A stretch of 64,000 nt of DNA from Roseibium porphyridii (lineage in GTDB: Bacteria; Pseudomonadota; Alphaproteobacteria; Rhizobiales; Stappiaceae), in the NCBI RefSeq assembly GCF_026191725.2, contig NZ_CP120863.1:124001-188000 (forward strand), written 5' to 3'. Made by a program: the position numbers and the translations under genes. Shown in pieces: positions 33,393-42,859 of the stretch. The notes below the pieces were generated by a model. The model had not been told where the DNA came from and made no database searches. It worked only from the letters and a program-made list of their open reading frames with translations. Each line of letters opens with the position of its first letter. Position 1 is the stretch's first letter.

Positions 33393-35498
33393 ATGCAGTC
33401 AGGTTCGCAGACCGGTGTGAATGACGTTGTTTCAATCGAGCGGCATGGACAGACCGCTCTGATTGCCATCCACAATCCACCGGTAAACGCGGCCTCGCAC
33501 GCCGTGAGGTCAGGTCTTTGTCAAGCACTTGCAACGCTTCAAAACGAGCCGGACATAAAAGCGATCGCCATTTACGGCCGGGGCCGGACTTTCATCGCAG
33601 GTGCTGACATCAGAGAGTTCGGCAAACCGCCTCAAGACCCCTGGCTGCCCGAAGTCTGCAACATTCTCGAAAACAGTCCGGTGCCGATCGCCTGTATTCT
33701 CCATGGAACCACTCTGGGTGGCGGCCTGGAAGTCGCGCTTTCCTGTCATGCGCGCGTTGCGCTGAAAGGGACAAGGGTTGGCTTTCCGGAGGTCAATCTC
33801 GGCATCCTGCCAGGCGCAGGGGGCACCCAACGCGCCCCTCGTCTGGCCGGTATCGGCGCGGCCTTAAACCTTGTGACCAGCGGCAAACCCATTTCAGCCG
33901 ATGAAGCTCTCGAAATCGGGCTCATCGACCGAATTCAGGACGGAGATCCGCACGAAGTTGCTATGCAAGCTGCTGAAGAGATTGTCGGCAATATTCTCAA
34001 AACCAGGAAAACAGGAACGTTGGCCGTTGAAGCAGACGACAGGGCTCTTGATGACATGCGCGAAACCCTTCGCAAACGACAGCCTCACTTGTTTTCGCCG
34101 CACAAATGCGTCGATGCCATCGCCGCTTGCCTGCTGCCAATTGAACAGGGGCTCAAGGAAGAGCGACGGCTTTACAATCAATGCATGGACAGTCCCCAAC
34201 GCGCCGGGCTCATCCATGCCTTTTTCGCAGAACGCGCCGTCGCAAAGGTTCCGGAAGCCGCTGCGACACCATCAGAGATCACCGAAATTGGCGTGATTGG
34301 TGGTGGCACCATGGGCTCAGGTATTGCGACCGCCGCGCTGCTTGCAGGGTTTCCGGTCACACTGACAGAACGAGATGGAGCCGGGCTCGAGCGAGCCAGA
34401 ACGACGATTGCCGGAAATCTTGAAGGCGCGGTCAAACGCGGCAAGCTTTCAGCCGAGGCACGAGACAAGATCTTTGCGGAGAAACTTAAAACCGACACCG
34501 ACTACGCAGCCCTCAGCAATGCCGATATGGTCATTGAAGCCGCGTTTGAAGACATGAGCGTAAAGCAGGACATATTCGGAAGGCTCGACGACGTCGCAAA
34601 ACCTGGGGCCGTTCTGGCCTCCAACACCTCCTATCTCGATATCAACCAGATTGCTGCCGCGACCCGGCGACCTGAAAGCGTTCTCGGACTGCATTTCTTT
34701 TCACCGGCCCACATCATGCGACTGATGGAAATCGTCGTCGCCGACAAGACAAGTGCCGAAACGGCTGCGACGGGTTTCTCCCTTGCCAAGAAACTCAAGA
34801 AAATCGCCGTACGTTCGGGTGTTTGTGACGGCTTTATCGGCAACCGCATCATGACGTTTTACAAGAAAGCGGCCGATTACATGATGATGGATGGCGCTGC
34901 ACCTGACGCAATCGACAAGGCCATGACCGGTTTCGGGTTTGCCATGGGCCCCTACCAGGTTGCCGATCTTGCCGGCCTTGATATCAGCTGGGCAGCCAAC
35001 AAACGTCGCGCGGCAACACGTCCATCCGAGGAAAGATACATCCCGATTGCCGACAGTCTTTGCGAAAAAGGGTGGTTTGGCCGAAAAACCGGAAAGGGTT
35101 TCTATCTCTACGGGCCCGAAGGTCCACACCCCAACCCGGATGCGCTTGCAATCATTGACGCGGAACGCGGCAAGGCCGGTGTGACGCCACGCCCGTTTGC
35201 GGCTGAGGAAATCACCGACCGCTTCATGACCGCGATGATCCTGGAAGCAAACCGGGTTTTGGAAGAAGGAATCGCCCTGCGCCCTATCGACATTGATGCC
35301 GTGTTTCTGTTCGGATATGGCTTTCCGCGTTTCCGCGGCGGCCCAATGCACACGGCAGACCAGATAGGAGCGGCAGAAATCGTCAAACGGATTGAGGCCT
35401 ATGCGCTGGAAGACAGCTATTATTGGCAGGTACCGGAGCTTCTCCGCAAACTGGCAATAGACGGCGGCACTTTCGCGGAGATGAACGGCAAGGCCTGA
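33393..35498 (+). CDS. Bifunctional enoyl-CoA hydratase/3-hydroxyacyl-CoA dehydrogenase (FadB/FadJ-like)
   Basis: Trifunctional-type beta-oxidation enzyme of 701 residues. The crotonase domain (about 10-190) has the oxyanion-hole blocks GRTFIAGADIREF and GTTLGGGLEVALSCHAR plus FPEVNLGILPGAGGTQR with both catalytic Glu residues. The NAD-binding domain starts near 293 with IGVIGGGTMGSGIATAALLA and contains VLGLHFFSPAHIMRLMEIV, including the catalytic His. Two C-terminal 3HCDH domains follow (GFIGNRIMTFYKKAADY and FRGGPMHTAD). It hydrates enoyl-CoA and oxidises the 3-hydroxy product. It is convergent with the acyl-CoA operon; a thiolase is not in the window. Confidence 0.93.
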   Translation: MQSGSQTGVNDVVSIERHGQTALIAIHNPPVNAASHAVRSGLCQALATLQNEPDIKAIAIYGRGRTFIAGADIREFGKPPQDPWLPEVCNILENSPVPIACILHGTTLGGGLEVALSCHARVALKGTRVGFPEVNLGILPGAGGTQRAPRLAGIGAALNLVTSGKPISADEALEIGLIDRIQDGDPHEVAMQAAEEIVGNILKTRKTGTLAVEADDRALDDMRETLRKRQPHLFSPHKCVDAIAACLLPIEQGLKEERRLYNQCMDSPQRAGLIHAFFAERAVAKVPEAAATPSEITEIGVIGGGTMGSGIATAALLAGFPVTLTERDGAGLERARTTIAGNLEGAVKRGKLSAEARDKIFAEKLKTDTDYAALSNADMVIEAAFEDMSVKQDIFGRLDDVAKPGAVLASNTSYLDINQIAAATRRPESVLGLHFFSPAHIMRLMEIVVADKTSAETAATGFSLAKKLKKIAVRSGVCDGFIGNRIMTFYKKAADYMMMDGAAPDAIDKAMTGFGFAMGPYQVADLAGLDISWAANKRRAATRPSEERYIPIADSLCEKGWFGRKTGKGFYLYGPEGPHPNPDALAIIDAERGKAGVTPRPFAAEEITDRFMTAMILEANRVLEEGIALRPIDIDAVFLFGYGFPRFRGGPMHTADQIGAAEIVKRIEAYALEDSYYWQVPELLRKLAIDGGTFAEMNGKA

Positions 35499-35522
35499 GG
35501 AGGCGGGCTCCCCCTCCCTCAG
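35495..35522. terminator. Hairpin between convergent genes
   Basis: CTGAGGAGG pairs with CCTCCCTCAG (one bulge) at the junction of the plus-strand FadB-like gene and the minus-strand phosphotransferase gene, overlapping both stops. A bidirectional terminator is plausible, but no clear T-run follows on either side. Confidence 0.45.
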
Positions 35523-36550
35523 ACAGTCCGAGCAGCTGCAAGACCGCCAGACGCATAATCCGGGACACTGGCCCCGAGTTTCAGGCCAAGTGCCGGGTTG
35601 GAGGCGTTGCCGTCCAACGCCCGTTTCTTGACACCTTGCAAGATGGCCCCCATCCGGAAAAAGCAGAAGGCAAGGTAGAAGCCAAAACCGGGGATGCCAG
35701 GCAATCCCATGCGTTCGCAATACCTGTCGATGAAGGCCTGATCCTCCGGCAGGCCCAATGCTGACCTGTCAACGCCTTCAAGACCGCGCCCTTCCACACC
35801 GGGCGGACGCTGCCATTGCATGATCAATGCCGCCAGATCGGCAAACGGGTGCCCGATCGTCGAGAGCTCCCAATCAAGAACTGCAACACAGGCAGAACCA
35901 TTTTCATCAAACAACAGATTGTCGATGCGATAGTCGCCATGGACCAGCGTCCGGATTCCATCGTCGTCCGGAACGTTGTTGTCCAACCAGCTCATCAACG
36001 CGTCCATCGCGGCAATGGGTTCTGTCTCGCTGGCACGATACTGCTTGCTCCACCGGTCGATCTGCCGACGGTAATAGTTTCCTTCAGGGCCGAAGTCCGA
36101 AAGGCCGCGCGCCGACAAATCAATTGTGTGTATGGCGGCCAGAACCCGATTCATCTCACCATAAATACCAGCCCGGGTTTCACGATCCAGCTCTGGCAAA
36201 CGCGGATCGTCGAAATTTCGCCCCCTGACACATTCCATCACGTAGAAAGCTGAGCCGATAATGTCGCGATCCTCGCACAGAATATGCATGTTCGCGACCG
36301 GCACATCCGATCCGGCAAGCGCTCTTTGGACCCTGAATTCACGATCAACAGCATGTGCCGACTTGAGCAGCTCACCTGGAGGTTTTCGGCGCAAGACATA
36401 GTGTCCAGACGACGCTTTGAGGTGAAACGTCGGATTGGATTGCCCGCGATTGAACTTTTCTGCCTGGACCGGACCCGCAAAGCCTGGCAAATGCTGCTCC
36501 AGCCAGAGGGCAGCTGCATCGATATCCAGGTCACTTTCCTTGCCTGACAC
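35519..36550 (-). CDS. APH-family phosphotransferase (ACAD10/11 N-terminal-like)
   Basis: Aminoglycoside-phosphotransferase-fold kinase of 343 residues. The catalytic loop is LVHGDYRIDNLLFDENG with the Brenner-type HxDxxxxN, and the metal motif is AVLDWELSTIGHPFADLA. The N-terminal nucleotide site reads NPTFHLKASSGHYVLRRKPP. Such proteins lie beside acyl-CoA dehydrogenases, as here (3 bp after the ACAD gene); in animals the two are fused in ACAD10/11, which handle 4-hydroxyacyl-CoAs by phosphorylation. A similar role for hydroxyacyl-CoA is therefore likely, and aminoglycoside resistance unlikely. It is the last gene of the operon. Confidence 0.85.
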   Translation of the reverse strand: MSGKESDLDIDAAALWLEQHLPGFAGPVQAEKFNRGQSNPTFHLKASSGHYVLRRKPPGELLKSAHAVDREFRVQRALAGSDVPVANMHILCEDRDIIGSAFYVMECVRGRNFDDPRLPELDRETRAGIYGEMNRVLAAIHTIDLSARGLSDFGPEGNYYRRQIDRWSKQYRASETEPIAAMDALMSWLDNNVPDDDGIRTLVHGDYRIDNLLFDENGSACVAVLDWELSTIGHPFADLAALIMQWQRPPGVEGRGLEGVDRSALGLPEDQAFIDRYCERMGLPGIPGFGFYLAFCFFRMGAILQGVKKRALDGNASNPALGLKLGASVPDYASGGLAAARTV

Positions 36551-36553
36551 CGG

Positions 36554-37798
36554 TCACACCTTGCTGTTGGTGTGTTTCTTCAATTCCGCTCGGGCAACCT
36601 GACGGCGATGAATAGCATCCGGACCGTCGGCAAATCGCAATGTCCTCAGATTGGTCCACATGCCGGCGAGCGGAAAATCCTGGCTGATGCCGGCAGCGCC
36701 GTGCATCTGCATGGCTTCATCGACAACTTTGAGTGCCATCAGGGGCGCGACAACCTTGATCTGACTGATCCAGGGTTGGGCCGCACGGGTGCCTTCCGTA
36801 TCCATCTTCCAGGCCGCCTTCAGGCACAAAAGTCTGGCCATTTCGATTTCCATGCGCGCATTGGCGATGATGTCGTAATTCGCGCCCAGATCGACCAGTT
36901 TCTTGCCAAAGGCTTCGCGTCCCAAGGCACGTTTGCACAAAAGTTCCAGAGCCTTTTCTGCTTGGCCAATCGCCCGCATGCAATGATGAATTCGGCCCGG
37001 ACCTAGACGCCCCTGCGCCACTTCAAAGCCGCGCCCCTGTCCCAGGACCAGATCGGTTTCAGGCACCCGCACATCGGTAAAACGAATATGCATATGGCCG
37101 TGAGGGGCGTCGTCCGCCCCAAAAACCCGCATGGGGCGCAGGATTTCAATGCCCGCTGCATCAGCGGGCACAAGAAACATGGAATGACGGGAGTGCTTTT
37201 GTGCTTCCTGATCAGTTTTGGCCATCACGATATAGAGGCTGCATCGCGGGTCGCCTGCGCCCGTCGCCCACCATTTTTCGCCATTGAGCACCCACGCTTC
37301 ACCGTCGTGCACCGCCTCAAGCGCCACATTGACGGCGTCGGAGGAAGCGACGTTTGGTTCCGTCATCAGATAAGCCGACCGTATCTCCCCTTCCAGCAGC
37401 GGCTTCAGCCAACGCTGTTTGTGAGCGTCGGAACCATATCGTTCCAGAACCTCCATGTTGCCGGTATCGGGTGCGTTGCAGTTGAATACTTCTGCCGCGA
37501 TTCCGGCTTTTCCCATCTCTTCTGCCAGATAGGCATATTCCACCGTCGTCAGCCCGAAACCTCGCTCGCTGTCGGTGAGCCAGAAATTCCAAAGTCCACG
37601 TTGTTTCGCCAAAGCTTTCAGATGGTCGAGGATTTCCAGTTGCCGCTCTGTCATCAAAAAACGGTTGCCGCTCGGATGGCGACCGACCTCTTCATGATAT
37701 TCCTGATCGAGTGGCGCAATTTCGGTTTCAACCATTAGCCGAACGTTTTCGATCAACGGGCGCACCCGGTCAGAGATACCCAGATCCATGTTGGTCAA
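36554..37798 (-). CDS. Acyl-CoA dehydrogenase
   Basis: FAD-dependent dehydrogenase of 414 residues. FAD and substrate blocks include SAYLMTEPNVASSDAVNVAL, VLNGEKWWATGAGDPRCSLY and a C-terminal MQMHGAAGISQDFPLAGMW, with LRTLRFADGPDAIHRRQVAR at the end. The latter (RxxDGPDxIH) is typical of the long-chain/ACAD10-11-like group, where catalytic Asp or Glu placement differs from medium-chain enzymes. It is adjacent to the APH-type kinase, supporting action on hydroxylated or branched acyl-CoAs. The ATG at 37798 follows the NMO stop by 12 bp. Confidence 0.93.
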   Translation of the reverse strand: MTNMDLGISDRVRPLIENVRLMVETEIAPLDQEYHEEVGRHPSGNRFLMTERQLEILDHLKALAKQRGLWNFWLTDSERGFGLTTVEYAYLAEEMGKAGIAAEVFNCNAPDTGNMEVLERYGSDAHKQRWLKPLLEGEIRSAYLMTEPNVASSDAVNVALEAVHDGEAWVLNGEKWWATGAGDPRCSLYIVMAKTDQEAQKHSRHSMFLVPADAAGIEILRPMRVFGADDAPHGHMHIRFTDVRVPETDLVLGQGRGFEVAQGRLGPGRIHHCMRAIGQAEKALELLCKRALGREAFGKKLVDLGANYDIIANARMEIEMARLLCLKAAWKMDTEGTRAAQPWISQIKVVAPLMALKVVDEAMQMHGAAGISQDFPLAGMWTNLRTLRFADGPDAIHRRQVARAELKKHTNSKV

Positions 37799-37810
37799 TA
37801 TCTCTCTCCC

Positions 37811-38797
37811 TCACATCAAATCTGCACGCAACCGGGCCAGGGCGGCGCGAAACTCCGTCTCCAGCCTGTCGACCACTTCAGACGCAGGACCGACGGACTT
37901 TATCGAGCCGATGCCCTGTCCCGCACCCCAGATCTCGCGCCAGGCTTTGGGCAGCTCGCTGTCATCGGGCATCACGCTGACTTCCCAGGATCCGGGAAGC
38001 GCTTCCGGATCGAGCCCCACTTTCCGAATGGACTCTTTCAGGTAGTTTGCAGGATGCCCGGTGAAGAGCTTTGACGTCATTACGTCTTCTGCGCCGCCGG
38101 ACACCATCATGTCCTTGTAGTCCTGTTCGGCATTGGCTTCGTCTGTCGCCACAAACGGCGATCCGACGTAACCCAAATCAGCACCCAGGACCTTTGCCGC
38201 CAAAAGCGCTTCGCCGGTCGAGACAGCGCCGCCCAAGAGCAACGGGCCGTCGAACCACTCTCGAATTTCCCGCACGAGCGCAAATGGCGATTGAGGCCCG
38301 CCATGACCGCCGGCACCCGCGCAAACCGCGATCAGACCATCGGCTCCTTTGTCGACTGCCTTGCGCGCGTAGGTGTTGTTGATAACGTCGTGCAAGGCAA
38401 TGCCACCACAAGAATGGGCAGCGTCGTTAACCTCCACACGCGCGCCCATGGAGGTGATCCAGATCGGCACCTTCCAGCGCGCACAGATTTCAACATCTCT
38501 TGCCAATCGTTCATTGGACCGGTGAACAATCTGGTTGACTGCAAATGGCGCTGCGGGACGGTCGGGGTTCGCCTGATTGTGTCGGTCCAGTGCTTCGGTG
38601 ATCTTTTGAAGCCAGACCTCGAGCATCACCGGCCCTCCCGGCTCATCCCGTGCATTCAAAGCCGGGAAGCTACCGACAATGCCCGATGTGCATTGTGCAA
38701 CAACCAACTCGGGACAGGACACAATGAAAAGAGGGGCTGCCACTGCAGGCAATCGCAAGTTTTGCAGCACAGCTGGCAATCGCCGGTCCTTCAGCAT
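37811..38797 (-). CDS. Nitronate monooxygenase-like flavoprotein (2-nitropropane dioxygenase family)
   Basis: TIM-barrel FMN enzyme of about 328 residues. Family blocks: LPAVAAPLFIVSCPELVVAQ near the start, FAVNQIVHRSNERL, IAVCAGAGGHGGPQSPFALV (phosphate-binding Gly-rich loop) and LLLGGAVSTGEALLAAKVLGA followed by GYVGSPFVAT. Related enzymes oxidise propionate-3-nitronate or reduce enoyl-thioesters. The start is set at 38797, with GGAGG eight bases upstream; the start overlaps the MaoC stop by seven bases, so it is cotranslated. Its place in an acyl-CoA operon suggests a lipid-linked role rather than nitronate detoxification, but that is inference. Confidence 0.85.
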   Translation of the reverse strand: MLKDRRLPAVLQNLRLPAVAAPLFIVSCPELVVAQCTSGIVGSFPALNARDEPGGPVMLEVWLQKITEALDRHNQANPDRPAAPFAVNQIVHRSNERLARDVEICARWKVPIWITSMGARVEVNDAAHSCGGIALHDVINNTYARKAVDKGADGLIAVCAGAGGHGGPQSPFALVREIREWFDGPLLLGGAVSTGEALLAAKVLGADLGYVGSPFVATDEANAEQDYKDMMVSGGAEDVMTSKLFTGHPANYLKESIRKVGLDPEALPGSWEVSVMPDDSELPKAWREIWGAGQGIGSIKSVGPASEVVDRLETEFRAALARLRADLM

Positions 38798-39291
38798 GCT
38801 GCGACCTCCGGATCCTTCGTGAGGTAGAACCGATTGAGCCAACTCGCGACCAGCGCCGGGCGCCGGGCGTTTGCAATCTCCACTGTAGCATCCCACACAA
38901 CATCGATTTCGCCGGTCTTTGGCCGTGACAATCCGGCAAGCACAAACCGTCCGCGCACGCTGTCTCCACTACGAACTGGTGTCAGAAAGCGGACCTTGTC
39001 GAATCCGTAGTTAATGCCGATCTGCGAACCGATGATTTTCGGTTGCGCTTCCTGCGCCATTGAGGAGAGCAGCGAGAGCGTGAGAAAGCCATGCGCAATT
39101 GTTCCACCAAAGGGTGTTTTCTCCGCTCTTTCCGGATCGACATGGATGAACTGGTGATCGTTCGTGACACTTGCGAAAGCATCAATCGTCGCTTGATCGA
39201 TCTGCTGCCAGTTGGAAACACCGACTTCCTGACCGATCTTCTCTTCCAGTTCCTCGACCGTGAGTGCCTGAGTGGACAACATTCCAGTCAC
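38791..39291 (-). CDS. MaoC-like hydratase (R-specific enoyl-CoA hydratase fold)
   Basis: Hot-dog-fold protein of 166 residues with the hydratase-2 motif: ASVTNDHQFIHVDPERA and FGGTIAHGFLTLSLLSSMAQ provide the catalytic Asp/His pair. Such enzymes hydrate trans-2-enoyl-CoA to (R)-3-hydroxyacyl-CoA. Its ATG overlaps the SDR stop (ATGA), and its stop overlaps the next gene's start region. An SDR next door could oxidise the (R)-hydroxy product, which would make a small hydratase-dehydrogenase pair. Confidence 0.9.
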   Translation of the reverse strand: MTGMLSTQALTVEELEEKIGQEVGVSNWQQIDQATIDAFASVTNDHQFIHVDPERAEKTPFGGTIAHGFLTLSLLSSMAQEAQPKIIGSQIGINYGFDKVRFLTPVRSGDSVRGRFVLAGLSRPKTGEIDVVWDATVEIANARRPALVASWLNRFYLTKDPEVAAC

Positions 39292-40109
39292 TCATACGCC
39301 TCCTGGAAAAGGTCCGGTCCCGTTTCGACATTGATGCCGCCGCTGATTGGCAGAATAGCCCCGGTCACGTAAGAGCCGCCTGGCCCGCACAGATACTGCA
39401 ATGCCGCGGCAATATCCTCCGGCCGCCCGACACGGCCCAGCGGGACCTGCGCCCCGACCCGGTTGCGGATTTCCTCGTCCGCAGTGGCGAATGCTGTCAT
39501 GTTGCTGATGAAAGGACCGGGCGCCAGCGCATTCACCGTGATGCGCTTTTCGGCAAGCTCCTTGGCCAGGATACGCGTCAAATGATGTACAGCCGCCTTG
39601 GAAGCCGCGTAGCTGTAGGCCCTGTCTCCGTGTGCCGTTTCGCCCATCACAGAACCCACATTGACAACGCGCGCAGGGTCGTCGTCGCTTGCCGAGGCTT
39701 CCAGCAGCGGAAGCATCGATTGCGTTAGATGGAAAAGGCCGGTGACATTGACCCGCATCACCCGGTCCCAGGCGTGATAGGGGAACGCTCCCAGCGGCGT
39801 GCCCCAACTGGTGCCCGCATTATTCATCAAAATGTTCAGCCTGTCCGTTCTGTCGTCGAGCAGTTTTACAAGTGCGTCAATGCCTTCTTCGCTCGAGACA
39901 TCTCCACCAAATCCGATTGCCTTTCCTGAATACCCCAGCGCATTCAAAGCATCGGCTGCCGCCGTGCACGCTTCTTCCTTGCGGCTGGCGATAAAAACCT
40001 TTGCACCGGCGGCCATCAATCCTTCGGCAGCCATTCTGCCGATGCCTGTTGCCCCACCGGTAACAAGAGCAATCCGTCCTTCCAGGCCGAACACGCTGTC
40101 AGGCCTCAT
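39288..40109 (-). CDS. Short-chain dehydrogenase/reductase (SDR)
   Basis: Classical SDR of 273 residues. Cofactor motif ALVTGGATGIGRMAAEGLM, NNAG at the LMNNAGTSWG block, catalytic Ser in VGSVMGETA, and YSYAASKAAVHHL with Tyr-x3-Lys. ASRKEEA after the first fold suggests NADP preference. The start overlaps the ligase stop (ATGA). The likely substrate is a 3-hydroxyacyl-CoA or related alcohol, judged from its neighbours only. Confidence 0.92.
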   Translation of the reverse strand: MRPDSVFGLEGRIALVTGGATGIGRMAAEGLMAAGAKVFIASRKEEACTAAADALNALGYSGKAIGFGGDVSSEEGIDALVKLLDDRTDRLNILMNNAGTSWGTPLGAFPYHAWDRVMRVNVTGLFHLTQSMLPLLEASASDDDPARVVNVGSVMGETAHGDRAYSYAASKAAVHHLTRILAKELAEKRITVNALAPGPFISNMTAFATADEEIRNRVGAQVPLGRVGRPEDIAAALQYLCGPGGSYVTGAILPISGGINVETGPDLFQEAYE

Positions 40110-41728
40110 GACGTCTCCTCAGAATAGTGTTTTCTCAACGTGAGTTTTGAGACCTTGCCTGTTGCGGTTAGCGGAAGTGAATCCACAAATACGACATCGT
40201 CCGGCAGCTGCCATTTGGCGACACGTTCGGCGAGCCGGTCCAAGATATCCTGTTTTTGAGGCTGCGCGTCCTCACGGGCTTGCACAATAAGCAGCGGGCG
40301 CTCATCCCATTTCGGGTCGGGCACAGCAATAACGGCACAGTTGGCGATGCCAGGATGCGACATGACGATGTTTTCAAGATCCAGCGAACTGATCCATTCA
40401 CCGCCCGACTTGATCAAATCCTTGGAACGATCGGTAATCTGCAAGAAACCATCGGGATTAATGGATGCAATGTCGCCAGTGCAAAACCAGCCTTCGGCGT
40501 CAAAAACAGGCTTGGACGCTTCCTCGTTTTCAAAATATCCGGAGGTGATCGTGTTGCCCCTCACATAAAGATGGCCGGGAGTTGAGCCGTCATGCGGCAG
40601 ACGATTGCCATTGTCGTCAACGATTTTGAGATCAACCCCGAACACACGCCTGCCCTGAGACTGTTTTCGGTCGACGCGCCGATCAAGCGGCATTTCATCC
40701 ATGGACGGAGGCAGATTGCACTGCGTGCCAAGCGGACTCATCTCCGTCATTCCCCAGGCATGACAGACGTTGACGTTTTTCTGTTCGAAGGCCTCAATCA
40801 AGGACCGGGAGGCGGCGGACCCGCCCACCACAATATCCGAGAACCCGTCCGGTAAGTGACCGCGCTGGTTGATCTCGTTCAAGAGCCCGAGCCAAACCGT
40901 CGGCACACCCCAGGCCGACACAACCTTTTCACCATCCATCAGATCGAACAGGCTTTTGCCATCGAGCGCCCCTCCTGGAAAAATAAGGCTGGCGCCTGCC
41001 AGAGGCGCTGCATAGGGAAGCCCCCAGGCATTGACATGAAACAGGGGAACGACAGGCAGAATACGAACGCCTTCGCGCAAGACCTTGGGGATCGTCACGC
41101 ACAGACTTAACGCATGCAAGACCGTTGAACGGTGCGAAAACAGCGTGCCTTTTGGGTTTCCCGTTGTGCCGGAGGTATAACAAAGACCGGCAGCCTGATC
41201 TTCTGGAAAGTCCGGCCAGTCGATTTCCTGCGGTTGTCCGTCCAGAAGCTCTTCATAGCATAGCGCGCCTTGAAGTGTTGTCTCAGGCATGTGCGCCCGG
41301 TCTGTCATCACGACGATTTGCAGATTGTCCGGCAGATGCGCGCGCAGCTTTTCAACAATCGGCACAAAGGTCAGGTCCACAAAGAGAACCCGATCCTGGG
41401 CATGACCGACAATGTAGGTCATCTGTTCGGCCGACAGCCGCGGATTTATGGTGTGGCAAACAGCACCTGATCCGGATATGGCGTAGTAAAGCTCAAAATG
41501 CCGATAACCGTTCCAGGCGAGCGTTGCCACCCGGTCTCCTTCTGTCACACCAAGCGCTTTCAAAGCATGCGCAAGCTGTGCAATCCGGCCGGCAGTTTCC
41601 CGGTAGGTCGTCCGATGGATATCACCTTCGGTCCGCACGGAAACGAGCTCTGCAGACGGGTGATTTTCCGCTGCGAACGTGATGAGGTCCGCGATTTTCA
41701 GCGGACGGTGCATCATCATGCCCTTCAT
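40106..41728 (-). CDS. Medium/long-chain fatty acid-CoA ligase
   Basis: AMP-forming acyl-CoA synthetase of 540 residues, first gene of the operon. Motifs: [20 protein letters not shown] (P-loop), [13 protein letters not shown] (A5), [20 protein letters not shown] (A7) and [20 protein letters not shown] (A8). The catalytic Lys is in [11 protein letters not shown] near the C-terminus. The start is set at 41728 because GGGAGG lies six bases before it; the upstream in-frame ATG at 41851 lacks a site and adds unrelated residues. It activates a fatty acid for the enzymes encoded downstream. Confidence 0.93.
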   Translation of the reverse strand: MKGMMMHRPLKIADLITFAAENHPSAELVSVRTEGDIHRTTYRETAGRIAQLAHALKALGVTEGDRVATLAWNGYRHFELYYAISGSGAVCHTINPRLSAEQMTYIVGHAQDRVLFVDLTFVPIVEKLRAHLPDNLQIVVMTDRAHMPETTLQGALCYEELLDGQPQEIDWPDFPEDQAAGLCYTSGTTGNPKGTLFSHRSTVLHALSLCVTIPKVLREGVRILPVVPLFHVNAWGLPYAAPLAGASLIFPGGALDGKSLFDLMDGEKVVSAWGVPTVWLGLLNEINQRGHLPDGFSDIVVGGSAASRSLIEAFEQKNVNVCHAWGMTEMSPLGTQCNLPPSMDEMPLDRRVDRKQSQGRRVFGVDLKIVDDNGNRLPHDGSTPGHLYVRGNTITSGYFENEEASKPVFDAEGWFCTGDIASINPDGFLQITDRSKDLIKSGGEWISSLDLENIVMSHPGIANCAVIAVPDPKWDERPLLIVQAREDAQPQKQDILDRLAERVAKWQLPDDVVFVDSLPLTATGKVSKLTLRKHYSEETS

Positions 41729-41911
41729 GTGTTTCCTCCCAGAACACGCCCACGATTTTCGCGGTGCTTTTAAAGGGTTAGACATGAAACCTAGCGCGGC
41801 TTGGAGCACATAGAAAGGGGCGAAGACCGGAAACCCTTTGACAGCGGTCACCAGTTACGCCAAACCCTGCCCGAACACATCCAACCCTGATGGAATGATC
41901 GCGCTTTTCTC

Positions 41912-42859
41912 ATGACCCAGAAACTGGTCATTGCCGTTTGCACCGCGCAGCGGCCCAAGATGCTGATGTCCTGCCTTGAAAGCCTTGAAAGGCTGGTCAG
42001 GCCGGCGGGGACCGAATTGTCGGTGGTTGTCGTTGAAAACGAAACCAAGCCGCATTTTACCGGCAACACGGCAGAAGAAGTGCGGGAAAAACTTAGCGTG
42101 CCTGTCCATTTTTCTGCCGAGAAACGCAAAGGCATTCCGTTCGCGCGCAACAGCGCCCTGGAAGCTGCACTTGAGCAGGAACCAGACTGGATTGCCCTCA
42201 TCGATGACGATGAACGTGCCGAACCGGACTGGATCGAGAAACTGCTTTCCGCTTGCACGGCGTTTGATGCTGAGGTCGCCAATGGTCCGGTTCGCCGGAT
42301 CTACGAAAAACCTGCGCCGCACTGGTGGAAGTCGCAGCTGCTCAAGCCACGGCCGACCGGTACGGAAATAACAGAGGCGCCGACCAACAACATATTGATG
42401 AGCGCTCGCATTGTCGCCAACAGCGGCCTTGGCCTTCGCTTTGACGAACGCCTGACATTCGGCAGCGAGGACATCGACTTTTTTCGCCGCACACACGCAG
42501 CTGGTGTCAAAATGATCTGGGTGGACGATGCCTTTGTGGAAGAAGACATTCCAGCCTCACGTGTCACCACCGGGCGGCTTCTCAGCCGCATGCACATGGC
42601 TGCAACCTCCGGCGCATTCAACATAGTTTTGCGCGAAGGACGGCTGAAAGCAGCGCTGCATTTCATCCCCAAAAGCTTCAGACGCATGTTCCTTGGGTCG
42701 CTGGCAACAGTTGTTGGCTTCACATTGAAACCCTTTGCCAAGAAGCGTGGTGAAAAACTTTACTATTATGGCCTGATCCGGTTGATGAAAGGGTCCGGCA
42801 ATTTGCGTGGCCTGCTTGGCCGTGCCCACAACTATTATGATGTGATCGATGGCCACTGA
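41912..42859 (+). CDS. Glycosyltransferase family 2
   Basis: GT-A enzyme of 315 residues: AVCTAQRPKMLMSCLESLER (nucleotide-binding start), VVVENE, and WIALIDDDERAEPDWIEKLL with the DDD metal motif. ARNSALEAALE and FGSEDIDFFRRTHAAG fit the acceptor side and catalytic ED. Residues about 250-270 (FRRMFLGSLATVVGFTL) could touch the membrane. It is the first gene of the polysaccharide region and overlaps the next glycosyltransferase by 11 bp. Donor and acceptor are unknown. Confidence 0.88.
   Translation: MTQKLVIAVCTAQRPKMLMSCLESLERLVRPAGTELSVVVVENETKPHFTGNTAEEVREKLSVPVHFSAEKRKGIPFARNSALEAALEQEPDWIALIDDDERAEPDWIEKLLSACTAFDAEVANGPVRRIYEKPAPHWWKSQLLKPRPTGTEITEAPTNNILMSARIVANSGLGLRFDERLTFGSEDIDFFRRTHAAGVKMIWVDDAFVEEDIPASRVTTGRLLSRMHMAATSGAFNIVLREGRLKAALHFIPKSFRRMFLGSLATVVGFTLKPFAKKRGEKLYYYGLIRLMKGSGNLRGLLGRAHNYYDVIDGH

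Noticed and set aside
34701..35720. 339-residue minus-strand frame opposite the FadB-like gene
   Set aside because: Shadow frame; the plus-strand gene has all catalytic motifs.
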